Below are positions 33,124 to 45,767 of a DNA stretch of 64,000 bases, piece by piece (position 1 is the first letter of the stretch; every line of letters begins with the position of its first letter). The notes below the pieces were generated by a model that was not told where the DNA came from, made no database searches, and was given only the letters and a program-made list of their open reading frames with translations. The stretch is from Hibiscus mutabilis. Taxonomy: Eukaryota > Streptophyta > Magnoliopsida > Malvales > Malvaceae. Location: the NCBI GenBank assembly GCA_019671005.1, contig CM033721.1:49208864-49272863 (forward strand), given 5' to 3'. Made by a program: the position numbers and the translations under genes.

Positions 33124-33703
33124 CAGAATGACTAATTTTTAACTATGTATTATTATATAAACAAATAAAATAGGAAATTTATTGCAACTTAAGTGACGGA
33201 AAACCATCTTAATTAGTTAATTTCCCGTCCAGTTTTCTTAAGTCAAAACTTTAGTTTTCTTTCAAAATAGTCGCTGCTGCTAATTTTTTTATTTTTGAGT
33301 TAACTAACGATCGACAATCATTTAGATGTTGATTGTCGATCGCCGGTATTCGTTATTACTCTTGCTTTTATTTGTTATGTTTTTATTTTTTTAATAAGAA
33401 TATCTGTTCTTGTGGCATGTTTTCTTTGTTTTTGTGGTTTCGTTTCATCTGTCGTTTTGACATGATTTCAGCATACTTTAATGGTCATTTGGTGCTTGCA
33501 CAGAGATCTTTACGATTCTAGTTTCTAATTATGATACTGTCCATGATCATAGAAATATAGATCCCATTCGAAAAAAAATATATTAGATATAAAATGAGTT
33601 GAAACGAAAGGAAAACAGAATACTTTTTAAATATCACCTGATTCCTTCAATATATATAGTGTAATCAAATTGATTCCTACCTTAAGCATTGGATCTCTGT
33701 CTC
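33124..33703. other. Intergenic sequence
   Basis: No feature recognised. The small ORF at 33333-33521 is low-complexity and hydrophobic and has no support. Confidence 0.5.
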
Positions 33704-33994
33704 GATTAAGAGGGTCATTCAAAATCACGATCAATTCCTTTTTCAAATCCCATTTGCCATTTGCGCGAAGCTCTTCCCGCGTGCCATAAATGACCCACGA
33801 ATAGGAAGAATCCTAGAACAAAATGAGAGGTAGCTAACCAACTTCTCGGAGAGACATAATTAATCGCATTGATCTCATAGCTGGACCCTAAAGGAGCATC
33901 GTCATATATTCCGAGATCCAAGGTTGTATGTCTTTTTCAACCTACTCAAGTCCAAACCATTGGGACCTCTTAGAGGTTCTAACCAAGGAGCACA
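33704..33994 (-). pseudogene. psbC: Nuclear plastid DNA: 3' part of psbC (CP43)
   Basis: On the - strand the sequence encodes APWLEPLRGPNGLDLSRLKK, then after a small indel EINAINYVSPRSWLATSHF, VLGFFLFVGHLWHAG and GFEKGIDRDFE: the C-terminal third of the photosystem II CP43 protein. Indels shift the frame near 33920, and a few residues before the stop are lost. It is joined at about 33995 to rps2 in the opposite orientation. A non-functional nuclear copy. Confidence 0.92.
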
Positions 33995-33996
33995 CG

Positions 33997-34305
33997 ATGT
34001 TAACAAATTGGCCCACTCTGAAGCGAAACGAGGCTTCATAAGTTCGGGGACTTGAGAACGTAACAAAAGATGGGGGGACTCAATCGTCTTCCGAAAAGAG
34101 ATGCAGCTATGTTGAAGAGACAATTATCTCGCTTGCAAACATATCTCAAGGCGGGATTAAATATATGACGAGATTGCGATATTGTAATCATCGTTGATCA
34201 GCAAGAAGAATATACGGCTCTTCGAGAATGTATCACTTTGGGAATTCCAACAATTTGTTTAATCGATACAAATTGTGATCCCGATCTCGCAGATATTTCG
34301 ATGAT
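33997..34305 (+). pseudogene. rps2: Nuclear plastid DNA: part of rps2
   Basis: The + strand encodes MLTNW, then a block read as RLPKRDAAMLKRQLSRLQTY (about 34070-34130) and, after a frameshift, IVIIVDQQEEYTALRECITL and GIPTICLIDTNCDPDLADIS: the middle and C-terminal part of plastid ribosomal protein S2. A stop follows GLNI near 34165. The match ends abruptly at about 34305. psbC and rps2 are not adjacent in typical angiosperm plastomes, so the insert is a composite. Confidence 0.9.
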
Positions 34306-35168
34306 GGTTGTTTGCCGATGTAATCAGTTCTGGGTAGCGGAACAATTTGCCTGATAATTTGGCTAGCTCATCACTCATTTTTCATCCCGTAATGCGTCTC
34401 GTTTAGACAAATACAAGGAGATTTAAGAAAATTTCTGGATTTTGACGATATGTAAATCTCTATAAAAAAATTTACTTTTCTTTGCACTTTTAAGTTTTTG
34501 TATGAGATTTTGGTAGATTAGTCTTTATTATTCTTTCTGCGGGATGTATTGCATTTATAATATCTTTTATAGTTTTTTTAATAAAATTCAGTTGGTATTG
34601 TAAAAAAAAAAGTGACGGAAAACCAATATCGATTGAAAGTCTGGATATAATATGTTTTTTCTCATTCATCTGCAAAATTCTTCGTTTTACATGATACAAT
34701 GGACTGAATATTCACTGCCCATTTTTGGCATGACTAAAATAGAAACAAGCCCAAACATCGAGACAACACGACTAAGATAGCCTTAGCACAAAACAAGCCC
34801 AAATATCCAAAAATTATCTACTCTCTTAGGCGTCCAAAACTTGAATCATGTTATTGTATAACACTCCCTCGACTAGGGGGTCAATTGTTATACTCATAAT
34901 GGTCTCCGTCAAAATCACCCAATACCGCTCCTGAAAGACACTCGACTCCCCTGATAATATTATATTTCATATTTACCTCATAATTCCTTGTGGAATATAA
35001 AATATTGTTTTACATTAAAAAAAAAACAAGTTCAAACAAAAAATGATTAAAAAAGTGAAAAGAATTATAAATATTATTGCAAAAGTAAGGCCGAAACCTT
35101 TGGGGATATAAGGACTTACAACAAAAGTTAGGACTAACAAATCCTTTTAGATATAAAGTATTAATTAT
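34306..35168. other. Sequence between the plastid insert and the large LTR element
   Basis: The first 100-200 bases may still be organellar (they follow rps2 without an obvious break), but no gene is recognised. The rest is AT-rich with no feature. Confidence 0.4.
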
Positions 35169-38100
35169 TGTAATCATTAATTTTGTTCGGGATGTTGACC
35201 CGTTTTTTATATTTTGCAATAAAGGGCTTTGCTTAGCTGTTTTATCTATCTGTTTATTACTAGTGCTATTTGAATTAAGTATTTCTATATATATATATAT
35301 GTATTGTTATTTGTTATCCAATTCACTATCATAGTATATCATATATTATCATATTATGTTCGATTATTATGTTATTATCCAATTATTATTATATCCTTTA
35401 TATCTTTATCCTATCATTAGTATTATTATAACTTAAATTGAAAAAAAAACAAAACAAAACAAAAAAAAAACTTAATTAAAATAATAGCCCAACTTTACTA
35501 AATAAAAGTCAGTCCATATATATAGACAGAGAGAGTCCAAGTACAAACACAAATCAAATAAAGGCCTAAGTTTTTAAATATCCATTTACACTTTAAAACC
35601 AAAAAATGCATATATATTACAAGCCCGTTTTGGGCCCAGCAACAATTAAACCCTAATCCTCTAATCTTTTTGCACAGCCAGCTACCATCGGACTTATGGA
35701 TGAAGCCCTAGTTGGCCATCTTCTACCTTGGCGCTGCATCGAGCATAGCCCTAGGATCGAGAGCGTATCGAACGGCTGAGATTGCATCCAACACGCGTGC
35801 AGTCCATACCCGGCTCTCCATCTTCGCCCACGCGCGTCTCTCCCGCTCTCACGTCCGCCACGACAGTCCTTTGCTGGTCCCCTCTCCTCACCAAGAGCCC
35901 ACATGCAAGAAAATACCAACAAAAAATAGATTAATAGATAACCAGCATGTTAGATGCATTTCAGACCAAAGATTTCAGAGGCAAAAATCGCAGACGAATG
36001 CAAACAAGAAAATACAGCAGCCAATAGTTTGTTTTCATAGGTTTTCCTTTTTTCAATAATCATGGTAATACTCGATATAAAAACAGTAACCAACTATTGT
36101 AAAGGGCGGGGGAATTCGAAAAAACCCTGAAGAATTATTGTAAACCCTAACCTTATTGAGAAAAGTAATAGAAAAAAGCGGCCTCAAGCATTTCAGAGGT
36201 AAAGATTCTCAGTTCCTATTTTGCATCTCGAATTCAAAAAAAAAAACAAGAAAATAGAAAAATGGGTTAGGGTTTTAGTTTCTTACCCTCGGGATCGTTC
36301 GATTTCCCTCGATCCGTTGCACTTCATCACTAGTGATAAGCCCCGGTTTCTCTCAGAATGAAGAGGGTGAATCAGTGAAAAGATGTCTTTAGGGTCTCGG
36401 TTTTTCAAAGGTTTTAAGCAAGAGGGGTGTTTTCCTTCTAAATCTAGGGTTGAATCTGATTTTAAATCGAGAAAAAGGAATGATTTTTAGGGTTTTTGGG
36501 GTTCGGCGGCCGACATGGCGGTGTAGGGTGGTTATGCCACCGGTTTCTGGGAAATGAGAATGTGAGGAGGAGAGTTTCTTTTACAAAACAGATATCACAT
36601 GATTTTTTTTATTTATTTGAGCTTTTATATTCAGTTTTAAAAACGAGTTATTTACCCATTTAAGGACCTCCGCCCTTTGCTTATCACTCCACGATCCTTC
36701 CGAATTTTAAAATCTCCCCTGTGGTCCTTGAGTTTTCATGATCTTTGCTATATCGCCTTTTTACATGATTGTTTTAGTTTCAAGCATTATAATTTAGTTT
36801 ATTTTTTATTTCAGTCATTTTTTTTACTATAATATGTGTATGAGGTTTAATATGTATAGTTTATGTAGTATACAGTGTATGATTTTTATAATATATAGTT
36901 TTTATATAATATGTATAACATATGATTCTTTTATAAAATATAATATATAATTTTATATAATATATATAATGTAGTTTTTATATAATACACAATATATGTT
37001 TTTTTTTATAATGTAGTTTTTATATAATACACAATATATGTTTTTATATATAATGTAGTTTTCAATACACCAGCTTCTAGGTAGGATGCGAACCATGGGG
37101 ACTAGAATGCTTAGTTTCTGCCTTAGGTCTTTAAGGCGTGGACTTAGTGTCCTTTATTTTTCTTGTTTGTTCCTTATGTGTGCTTTTTGAGGAGTTTGTT
37201 ATGAGATGTCATTCTTATAAATACTATCATGGGTACTATTTTCCTCCATTTAGATTAGGGAAGTTTTTAACGAGGCCTATGAATAGTACTCCTTATTTAT
37301 AAAAAAAAATATATGTTTTTTATAATATATAGTTTTAATATGCATTATAATATATGGTTTTGATATATATATATATAATACATAGTTTAAAGTTATGTTA
37401 CATGTTTTACGTATTATACATATATATAGTTTTTATATACAATCGTATGATATATCATATATAATTATGTCACATTCTACCTATTATATTATATTATATA
37501 TTTTAAGTATATTTATATAGATATGCCTATAACGCATAGTTTATATATATATATATACATGTCATAGTTATATGCCTTTTATGTATATACAGTTTTACTA
37601 TATATTATTTGTCTTATGCTCTCATGTACTCGTGTGATATATACATGTGTACGTTTTATACATATTCATGTTTATGTGCCTTTTATCGTGTATGTTTGGT
37701 TCCCTTTTTTATATTCGTTTCCCTTTTAGTATTAAATTAAGCCTTCTAGGATAGTTTAGGGTAATTTAATTTAATTAATTTAAAGTGTGCTCTCGGCTTA
37801 TCGGGGCATAATCTTTAAATTAATTAAATTAGATTTAGGGTTAGATTTTTAGAACTATAGTTAGATTTAAGGTTTGAATTATTTTAATCAATTTAAATTT
37901 ATCCTTGGCTTATTGGGATAGATGTTAAATTCATTAAATTAGTTGAACATCTCTTAATTAACCTTTAGGACAAAATTAGCAATGATATTAGGTGAACAAT
38001 TAATTAAAACAGTGATTAATTAACTTGATTTGTTTTAAATAGTATCCTTGGCTTATTGGAATACTAGTTTAAAATCGATCGAATTAATTATCATGTTACA

Positions 38101-38965
38101 AAATAATCCATAAACTGTTAGGGTTTTTTAGTTTTAGGGTTAATATTAGATACACCTAGTTACTAATTAGATCATTAATTAAACTTCCAAAATTTGGACC
38201 TTTTAGGTTAGAGCTTTAGTGTGCCTTTGTGTGTTTAATTCAAGCCCTTATGCTACATCTATTTTAATTGTAATTCATGTGACCCTTTATTTTGATTGCA
38301 TATTAATTAATTTAAATCATAAAAAGGGAGGTATTTTTAATTCCAATATTTGTGTCATAACAGTCTGAGCTTAAAGAATGTTGACCAAATAGTCAAATTA
38401 ATCCTTACCGTCCCAAGGTAAGCGATAATTAAAAAATTGACAAATCATAACATCATATCTTAAATGTCTGCACCATGCATAAAGGTGACGTACGAGATTC
38501 GAACCATAAATTAACACGACAGTTAGGCTTATATAATATCGATTTAATCTATGGTCCGATGTATTGTCAACCTTATTAATTAAATGTCTAATTAATTTGA
38601 ACCTACCAATTTGATAAAGCCTGTCCAATTAAGGTCAATTGTCAATTAAGTACGCTAAATTAAATTCAATTCAAATTTCATCAATTTCTATCCATTTAAG
38701 AGCAACAAATATTTTGGTACCGATTTTCGGGCGTGATGGGAGTGCTAATCCTTCCCCACGCGTAACCAACTCCTGAACCCTTCCAAAATGAGTCTCTGGT
38801 TTTGTGGTGTCCGGCTCGCCTTATCCAAGTGGTCGGTGGCGACTCCAAGTTTTCAATCGTTTTTTTAAAAGAATAAGAATTTTCAAGAGAAATCCCTTTT
38901 TCAAAGAATGATTTGGGGATAACCCATAGCTTCAAATTTTTAAAAGAAGAAAAAAGGTCGCTACA
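35169..38965 (+). repeat. 5' LTR of the LARD
   Basis: 3797 bp, aligned along its whole length with 40927-45488 apart from two insertions (37046-37307 only here; 44234-45190 only in the other). It contains a long TATATA-rich section (36830-37640). No believable ORF. Confidence 0.92.
37046..37307 (+). mobile_element. Retroposed insertion in the 5' LTR (SINE or LINE 3' end)
   Basis: About 262 bp absent from the 3' LTR, ending in an A-run (TTATAAAAAAAA) and flanked by AATATATGTTTTT on both sides (37033-37045 and 37308-37320). No polymerase III boxes seen; class uncertain. Confidence 0.5.
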
Positions 38966-39689
38966 TCTTGGCAACTCTGCTGGGGACACATATTTTGTTT
39001 TATAAAACAAAAAAGAGAGTTAAGCCAAGAAAGTATTTGTTGCTTTCAATAATAGAAAAATGCTGGAATTTTAATTGACTTTAGTGAGGTCGATTCTTTC
39101 TTGAAAATGTGACATTAATTGTATGAGCTTTGATAATTAATGGCCTTCAAATTAATTTTTCATTTAATTTCTAAGGAATCACTGACATGTGTTGCACCAC
39201 ATTCATCAAGCTCTGTACCCAAGCTCTGTCCCTTGAGTGGGAATGAAACACCACATACCCACGTGAGTAGCCCTCCACGGGTCGATGTGTTCACCCCAAT
39301 GTCGAGGTTAAAGAGGAGTCATCATGAAGGGTCAATGAAGAGACAACAACTAAGCCCTAGTTGAGTGGGGCAATGTTTCAAAGGTGGACTTCAGGAGGTG
39401 GCAGATTTTAGTCAAACCAGTATAAGCCAGCCATATCCTTCCAAGGTAAGATAAAAATAAAGACTCAACAAAGACATAAAGCCCGTGGAAGTTAAGGGTG
39501 GTCGATCAAAAAACAAGGGTTTTTCCTCAACATCTCTAAAAATGACTCCATTCATGCATCATACTTAGTTAGACATCCCTAGGTTAGGAGCATGGTAACT
39601 CATATCATCAAATCACTTTGGTTGTTTTAACAGATTCAAAGATTAGAAAAGATTTCAACTTGTAACTTCCCGTTTGGAGAAGTAGGTCT

Positions 39690-39905
39690 CAGTGGAGATG
39701 AAGAACCCATAATGAGAAGAATTCATCAACATTCGCAAAGAATTGAAGAAATTCGTAATGAGAAGAATAGTTTCAACTTTCGAAAATTTTAGACCTCAAA
39801 GGATGAAGGATTTTGTAATGAGAAGAACAAATCCAAACTCCAAATTTTGGGTGAAAGATCAAATAATTTCGTAATGAGAAGAACAACTTCAGACTCCAAA
39901 CTTTG
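39690..39905 (+). repeat. Four copies of a ~65-bp tandem repeat
   Basis: Core AATGAGAAGAA recurs at about 39709, 39756, 39816 and 39871, followed by CAACTTCAGACTCCAAA-type text. Confidence 0.65.
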
Positions 39906-40144
39906 TCGAAAGATTGAAGAATCAACCGGGAAAGGTGAAAAGTTTCAAAAGAACTCACAATCTTAAGGCCACCATCAAGGAAACGAGATAAAATTACTAC
40001 TTAAGGGATTTGCTCTATCCTTGTTTCAAGACATGAAAAGAATCCGCCAAAGCTAAGACGGGAGGACATCAGGTGCAAAATTAAAAAAAGTCTACCGAGA
40101 AAGGACGACGAATGACTCTCATTTCAAAACCCGAAGAGCAAGAG

Positions 40145-40385
40145 GCAAAAACCCAAAAAGATGCCCAAAAAAGAAAAAGTAAGAAAAAAAGAAAAAATAA
40201 AAGAAAGAAAAAGGAAAAGAAAGAAAGGAAAAAGTAAAAGGAAAAAAGAAAAAGAAAAAGAAAAAAAGAAAAGAAAGAAAGAGAAAAAAAAGAAAGGAAA
40301 GAAAGAAAAACACAAATAAAAAGAAGAAGGGGAAAGGGTAAATAAGAAAGAAATAAAGAAAGAAAGAAAGGAAAAGAACTCTGAA
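40145..40385 (+). repeat. Homopurine (A/G) tract
   Basis: About 240 bases almost entirely A and G on the + strand (AAAGAAAGAAAAAGGAAAAG-type), which produces spurious Phe/Ser/Leu ORFs on the other strand. Confidence 0.9.
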
Positions 40386-40454
40386 GCAAAAACCTGAAAA
40401 AAGGGCGTTTCGAGGGAAAATAGATTTAAGCGAAGACCTGAAAAGGCACTTTAA

Positions 40455-40800
40455 AAAGATTCAAGATTTCAGAGCAAATGAGGCAGATACTCATAGCTCA
40501 AGGATTTCAGACTCGCCACATCAGGATTTCAGAGTGAAGGAGGCAGATACTTGTAGCTCAAGGACTTCTGGGCAAAGGAGGCAGATGCACATAGCTCAGG
40601 TTTAGAGTGAAGGAGGCAGATACTCATAGCTTATGGTTTTTAGAGCGAAAGAGGCAGATACTCATAGCTCGGGGTTTCTAGAGCAAAGGAGGTAGATACT
40701 CATAGCTAGGGTTTTTAGAGCGAAGGAGGCTGATACTTGTAGCTCAAGGACTTTGGGGCAAAGGAGGCAGATACTCATAGCTCCAGGTTTTAGGAAGAGG
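40455..40800 (+). repeat. Tandem repeat, ~42 bp unit, about eight copies
   Basis: Unit approximately GAGCGAAGGAGGCAGATACT then CATAGCTCAGGGTTT. AGGCAGATACT/AGGCAGATGCA recurs every 40-45 bp from 40480 to 40780. Confidence 0.85.
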
Positions 40801-40926
40801 AAGGGTGAAAAGTTCTCTATAGGAGGAACTGGCAGCTCGAGATCTTCAAACAGGTAAGTGAGACAAAATTAGTGCTTATGGTGTTTGCTTTATTCTTGTT
40901 CCACAAGGATAAGCAAAGGGGGCAGC

Positions 40927-43900
40927 TGTAATCACTAATTTTGTCTAGGGTGTTGACCCGTTTTTTATATTTTGCAATAAAGGGCTTTGCTTAACTGTTC
41001 TATCTATCTGTTTATTTGTTATATCTATTTTATACTATATAAAACCAAAAAATTAATTACTAGTGCTATTTGAATTAAGTATTTCTATATGTATGTATTT
41101 TTATTTGTTATCCAATTTAATATCATATTATATTATATATTATCATATTATGTTCGATTATTATGTTATTATCCAATTAAAAGAAAGAAACATATTATTA
41201 GTATATTATATTATTATATCCTTTATATCTTTATATTATCATTAGTATTATTATAACTTAAATGGAAAAAAAGAAAAAAAAAAAACTTAGTTAATTAAAA
41301 TAACAACCCAATTTTATTAAATAAAAGTTAGTATATATATATATATATCCAAGTACAAACACAAATCAAATAAATGCCTAAGTTTTTAAATATCCATTTA
41401 CACTTTAAAACCAAAAAATGCATATATATTACAAGCCCATTTTGTGCCCAACAATAATTAAACCCTAATCCTCTAATCTTTTTGCACAGTCAGCTATCAA
41501 CCGTAAGATCTGTTCCAGATCAGATAGTCCAGATCACACTGATGGATGAAACCCTAGCTGGCCATCTTCTGCCTTGGCGCCACATCGAGCATAGCCCTTA
41601 GATCGAGAGCGTATGAAACGGTTGAGATTGCATCCAAAGCGCGTACAGTCCACGCCCGGCTCTCTATCTTCGCCCACGCGCGTCTCTACGGCTCCCACGT
41701 CGGTCACGACAGTCCTTTGCTGGTCCCCTCTCGTCATCGAGAGCCCACATGCAAGAAAATGCCAACAAAAAATAGATTAGCAGATAACCAGCATGTCAGA
41801 TGCATTCCTGACCAAAGATTTTAGAGGCAGAAATCACAGACTAATGCAAACAAGAAAATGTAGCAGCCAATAGTTTGTTTTCATAGGTTTTCCTTTTTAT
41901 TCAATAATCATGGTAATACTCGATACCAAAACCGTAACCAACTATTGTAAACGGTGGGGGCAATTTAGAAAAAACCTGAAGAATTATTGTAAACCCTAGA
42001 TGGGGGTTATTGAGAAAAGGAATAGAAAAAAATAGCCTCAAGCATTTCAGAGGTAAAGATTTTCAGTTCCTATTTTGTATCTCAAATTAAAAAAACAAGA
42101 AAGCAGAAAAAAGGGTTAGGGTTTTAGTTTCTTATACTCGAGATCGTTCAATTTCCCTCGATCCGTTGCAATTCATCGCTGGTGATAAGCCCCGGTTTCT
42201 CTCAGAACGAAGAGGGGTGAACCAATGAAGAGATGTCTTTAGGGTCTCAGTTTTTCAAAGGTTTTAAGCAAGAAGGGTGTTTTCATTCTAAATCTAGTGT
42301 TGGATCTGGTTTTAAATCGAGAAAAGGAATGATTTTTAGGGTTTTTGGGGTTTGGCGACCGACGTGGCGGTGTAGGGTGGTTATCCCATCAGTTTTTGGG
42401 AAATGAGAGAGTGAGGGGGAGAGTTTTTTTTACAAAATAGATATCACATGGTTTTTATTTATTTATTTTGGTTTTTATATTCAGTTTTAAAAATGAGTTA
42501 TTTACCCATTTAAGGTCCTCCGCCCTTTGCTTATCACTCCACGGTCCTTCCGCGTTTTAAAATCTCCCCTGTGGTCCTTGAGTTTTCATGATCTTTGCTA
42601 TATCACCTTTTTACATGATTGTTTTAGTTTCAAGCATTATAATTTAGTTTCAAGCATTATAATTTAGTTTCTTTTTCATTTTAGTCATATATTTTATTTG
42701 TTTTTTTTACTATAATATGTGCATGAGGTTTAATATGTATAGTTTATGTAGTATATAGTGTATGATTTCTATAATATATAGTTTTTATATAACATGTATA
42801 ACATATGTTTTTTTTTATAAAATATAATATATAGTTTTTATATAATATATATAATGTAGTTCTTATATAATAACACGATATATGTTTTTTTATAATATAT
42901 AGTTTTAATATACATTATAATAGTTTTGATATATATATATAATATAGTTTAAAGTTATATTACATGTTTTACGTATTATACATATATATAGTTTTTATAT
43001 ACAATCGTATGATATATCATATATAATTATGTCACATTCTACCTATTATATTATATGTTTTAAGTATATTTGTATAGATATGCCTATACCGCATAGTTTC
43101 TATATATATATACACACGTATACATGTCATAGTTATATGCCTTTTATGTATATACAGTTTTACTATATATTATTTGTCTTATGCTCTCATGTACTCGTGT
43201 GATATATACATGTGTACGTTTTATACATATTCATGTTTATGTGCCTTTTATCGTGTATGTTTGGTTCCTTTTTTATATTCGTTTTCCTTTTAGTATTAAA
43301 TTAAGCCTTCTAGGATAGTTTAGGGTAATTTAATTTAATTAATTTAAAGTGTGCGCTCGGCTTATCGGGGCATAATCTTTAAATTAATTAAATTAGATTT
43401 AGGGTTAGATTTTTAGAGCCATAGTTAGATTTAAGGTTTGAATTAGTTTAATCAATTTAAATTTATCCTTGGCTTATTGGGATAGATGTTAAATTCATTA
43501 AATTAGTTGATCGTCTCTTAATTAACCTTTAGGATAAAATTGGAAATGATATTAGGTGAAGAATTAATTAAAACCGTGATTAATTAACTTGATTTGTTTT
43601 AAATAGTATCCTTGGCTTATTGGAATACTAGTTTAAAATCGATCGAATTAATTATCATGTTACAAGATAATCCATAAACTGTTAGGGTTTTCTAGTTTTT
43701 TGGTTAATATTAGATACACCTAGTTACTAACTAGATCATTAATTAAACTTCCACAATTTGGGCCTTTTAGGTTAGGGCTTTTGTGGGCCGTTGTGTGTTT
43801 AATTCAAGCCCTTATGTGACATCCATTTTAATTGTCATTCACGTGACCCTTTATTTTGATTGCATGTTAATTAATTTAAATCTTAAAAAGGGAGGTATTC

Positions 43901-45488
43901 TTTAATTATGATATTTGTATCGTAATAGTCTGGGCTTAAAGGATGTTGACCAAATATTCGAATTAATCCTTACAGTCCCAAGGTAGGCGATAATTAAAAA
44001 ATTGACAAATCATAACATCATATCTTAAACGTCTGCACTATGCATAAAGGTGACGTACGAGATTCGAACCATAAATTAACACGGCAGTCAGGCTTATATG
44101 ATGTCAGTTTAATCTATAATCCGATGTATCATCAACCTTATTAATTAAATGTCCAATTAATTTGAACCTACCAATTTGATAAAGCCCGTCCAATTAAGGT
44201 CAGTTGTCAATTAAGTACACTAAATTAAATTCATTTTTCTGGTGTTTGGATGATGTTGTGTAATTCATTTTTCGCTGTTTGGTAGAGTTTCCTGATAATT
44301 TCATGAACAGTCTACAAACAAGCATCGATAATGCTAAAAACAAGTTCCAACCAAAACATGGTTTAGGGTTTAGGTTAGTGTTTAGGGTTTAGGATTTAGG
44401 GTAACATTTAGCGTTTACGGTTTAGTGTTTAGGTTAGCATTTAGCACTTAGGGTTTAGTATTTAGGGTTTAGGTTAGTGTTTATAGTTCATGGTTTAGGG
44501 TTAGGGTTTAGGATTTATCGTAGCATTTAGGATTTAGTACTTATGGTAGGATTTAGGGTTTAGGGTTAGTGTTCATGGTCTAACATTTAAGGTTTAGGGT
44601 TTAGGATTTAGGTTAGTTTTTAGGGTTTAGGTTAAAATTTAGGGTTTAAGGGTTAATGTTTATGGTTTATGGTTTAAGGTTTAAGGTTTTATTAGTGTTT
44701 AGGGTTTAACATTTAGGGTTTTATGGTTCATGGTTTAGATTAGTGTTTAGGGTTCATGGTTCAAGTTTTAGGGCATTATTTAGGGGTTAAGGTTTATGGT
44801 TTAGGTTAGGGTTTAGGGTTAGTATTAGTTTTTAAGGTTTATGGTTTAGGTTAGTGGTTATGGTTTAGAGTTTAGGATTTATGGTAGCATTTAGGGTTTA
44901 GATTTATGGTAGCATTTAAGGTTTAGGATTTAATGTTTAAGTTTTATGGTAGCATTTAGGGTTTAAGGTTTAGGGTTAGTGTTTAGGGTTTAAGGTTTAG
45001 GGTTTAGAGTTAAAGGAATGTAGTTTGTTTTACGAAAAAATATATGGTAAAACAAACTACAAAAGAATGTAATGAAAAAATAGTCATCTGTAATTCAAAC
45101 TCCTTTGATCATGTGAAACTACATGAACCAAACACCGCAAATTACGAAAATTGAATTCTGGAATTCAAACTACATGAAACAAACACACCCTTAATTCAAA
45201 TTTCATCAATTTCCATCCATTTAAGAGCAACAAATATTTTGGTACCGATTTCCGGGCGTGATGGGGATGCTAATCCTTCCCCACGCGTAACCAACTACCG
45301 AACCATTCCAAAATGAATCTTTGGTTTTGTGGTGTCCAGCTCGCCTTATCCAAGTGGCTGGTGGCGACTCCAAGTTTTCAACCATTTTTCAAAAGAATAA
45401 GAATTTTCAAGAGAAATCCGTTTTCAAAGAATGATTTGGGGATAACACGTAGCTTCAAATTTTTAAAAGAAGAAAAAAGGTCGCTACA
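40927..45488 (+). repeat. 3' LTR of the LARD
   Basis: 4562 bp, starting TGTAATCACT directly after the polypurine tract and ending CGCTACA before the target duplication. Longer than its partner because of a 957-bp DNA transposon (44234-45190). Confidence 0.92.
44234..45190. mobile_element. hAT-like non-autonomous transposon with a telomere-like core
   Basis: Absent from the 5' LTR, so the boundaries are fixed by comparison. Flanks TAAATTCA and TTAATTCA match in 7 of 8 bases, the target duplication size of hAT elements. Ends are roughly inverted: GGTGTTTGGATGATGTTGTG against GGGTGTGTTTGTTTCATGTA. The core (about 44352-45022) is a degenerate array of TTTAGGGTTTAGG-type units. Confidence 0.65.
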
Positions 45489-45647
45489 ATTATGTATACA
45501 TCCATCTATCTAATTAATCTTGTTAATTAGTAACCTAAATCTTAAATCCTAAACCTAAACTTTTATAAGATGAAAACATGAATAGGAACACCAAAAAGAC
45601 ATGATTTATGTTAGTTAATTAGATATATTAATAACACAAATTTTGTA

Positions 45648-45767
45648 GTACCAATGGGAATGGAGTACATTTCATGGCCAACAGTTTACCTTTTAGTGAG
45701 AGTACCCGTGGCGAGAGAATTAGTCACTGCTATCGGCGGTAGATACCTTTGGCTCAAACAAAAAAAA
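45648..45767 (+). mobile_element. SINE-like retroposon with poly(A) tail
   Basis: 120 bp ending in about ten A, flanked by a perfect 18-bp direct repeat AATAACACAAATTTTGTA (45630-45647 and 45768-45785). No convincing B box, so the tRNA origin is unclear; a processed RNA fragment is an alternative. Confidence 0.75.

Larger units (their letters stand above)
38966..40926 (+). other. Interior of the LARD, non-coding and repeat-rich
   Basis: Primer-site-like TGGCAACTCTGCTGGGGA (38969-38986) starts 3 bases after the LTR. No gag, protease, RT or integrase motif in any frame. Contains a repeat built on TTCGTAATGAGAAGAACAA (about 39690-39905), a homopurine tract (40145-40385) and a 42-bp tandem repeat (40455-40800). 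Confidence 0.75.
35169..45488 (+). mobile_element. Large retrotransposon derivative (LARD), Tat/Ogre-like ends
   Basis: Complete element: 5' LTR 35169-38965, primer site, 1961-bp interior without gag or pol, polypurine tract AAAGGGGGCAGC (40915-40926), 3' LTR 40927-45488, and a perfect 5-bp target duplication ATTAT (35164-35168 and 45489-45493). LTRs start TGTAATCA and end GGTCGCTACA. Primer site and LTR end resemble those of Tat/Ogre-type Ty3/gypsy elements (from memory). With no coding capacity it would depend on proteins from another element. Confidence 0.9.

Noticed and set aside
35653..36059. ORFs on both strands in the LARD 5' LTR, with partly matching ORFs in the 3' LTR at 41534-41737.
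   Set aside because: Open frames differ between the two LTR copies and there is no recognisable motif; non-coding LTR sequence.
38696..39010. 104-codon - strand ORF across the LTR end and primer site.
   Set aside because: It spans functional non-coding signals and is broken in the other LTR.
40081..40389. Three overlapping long - strand ORFs rich in Phe, Ser and Leu.
   Set aside because: They are translations of a homopurine tract and have no coding character.
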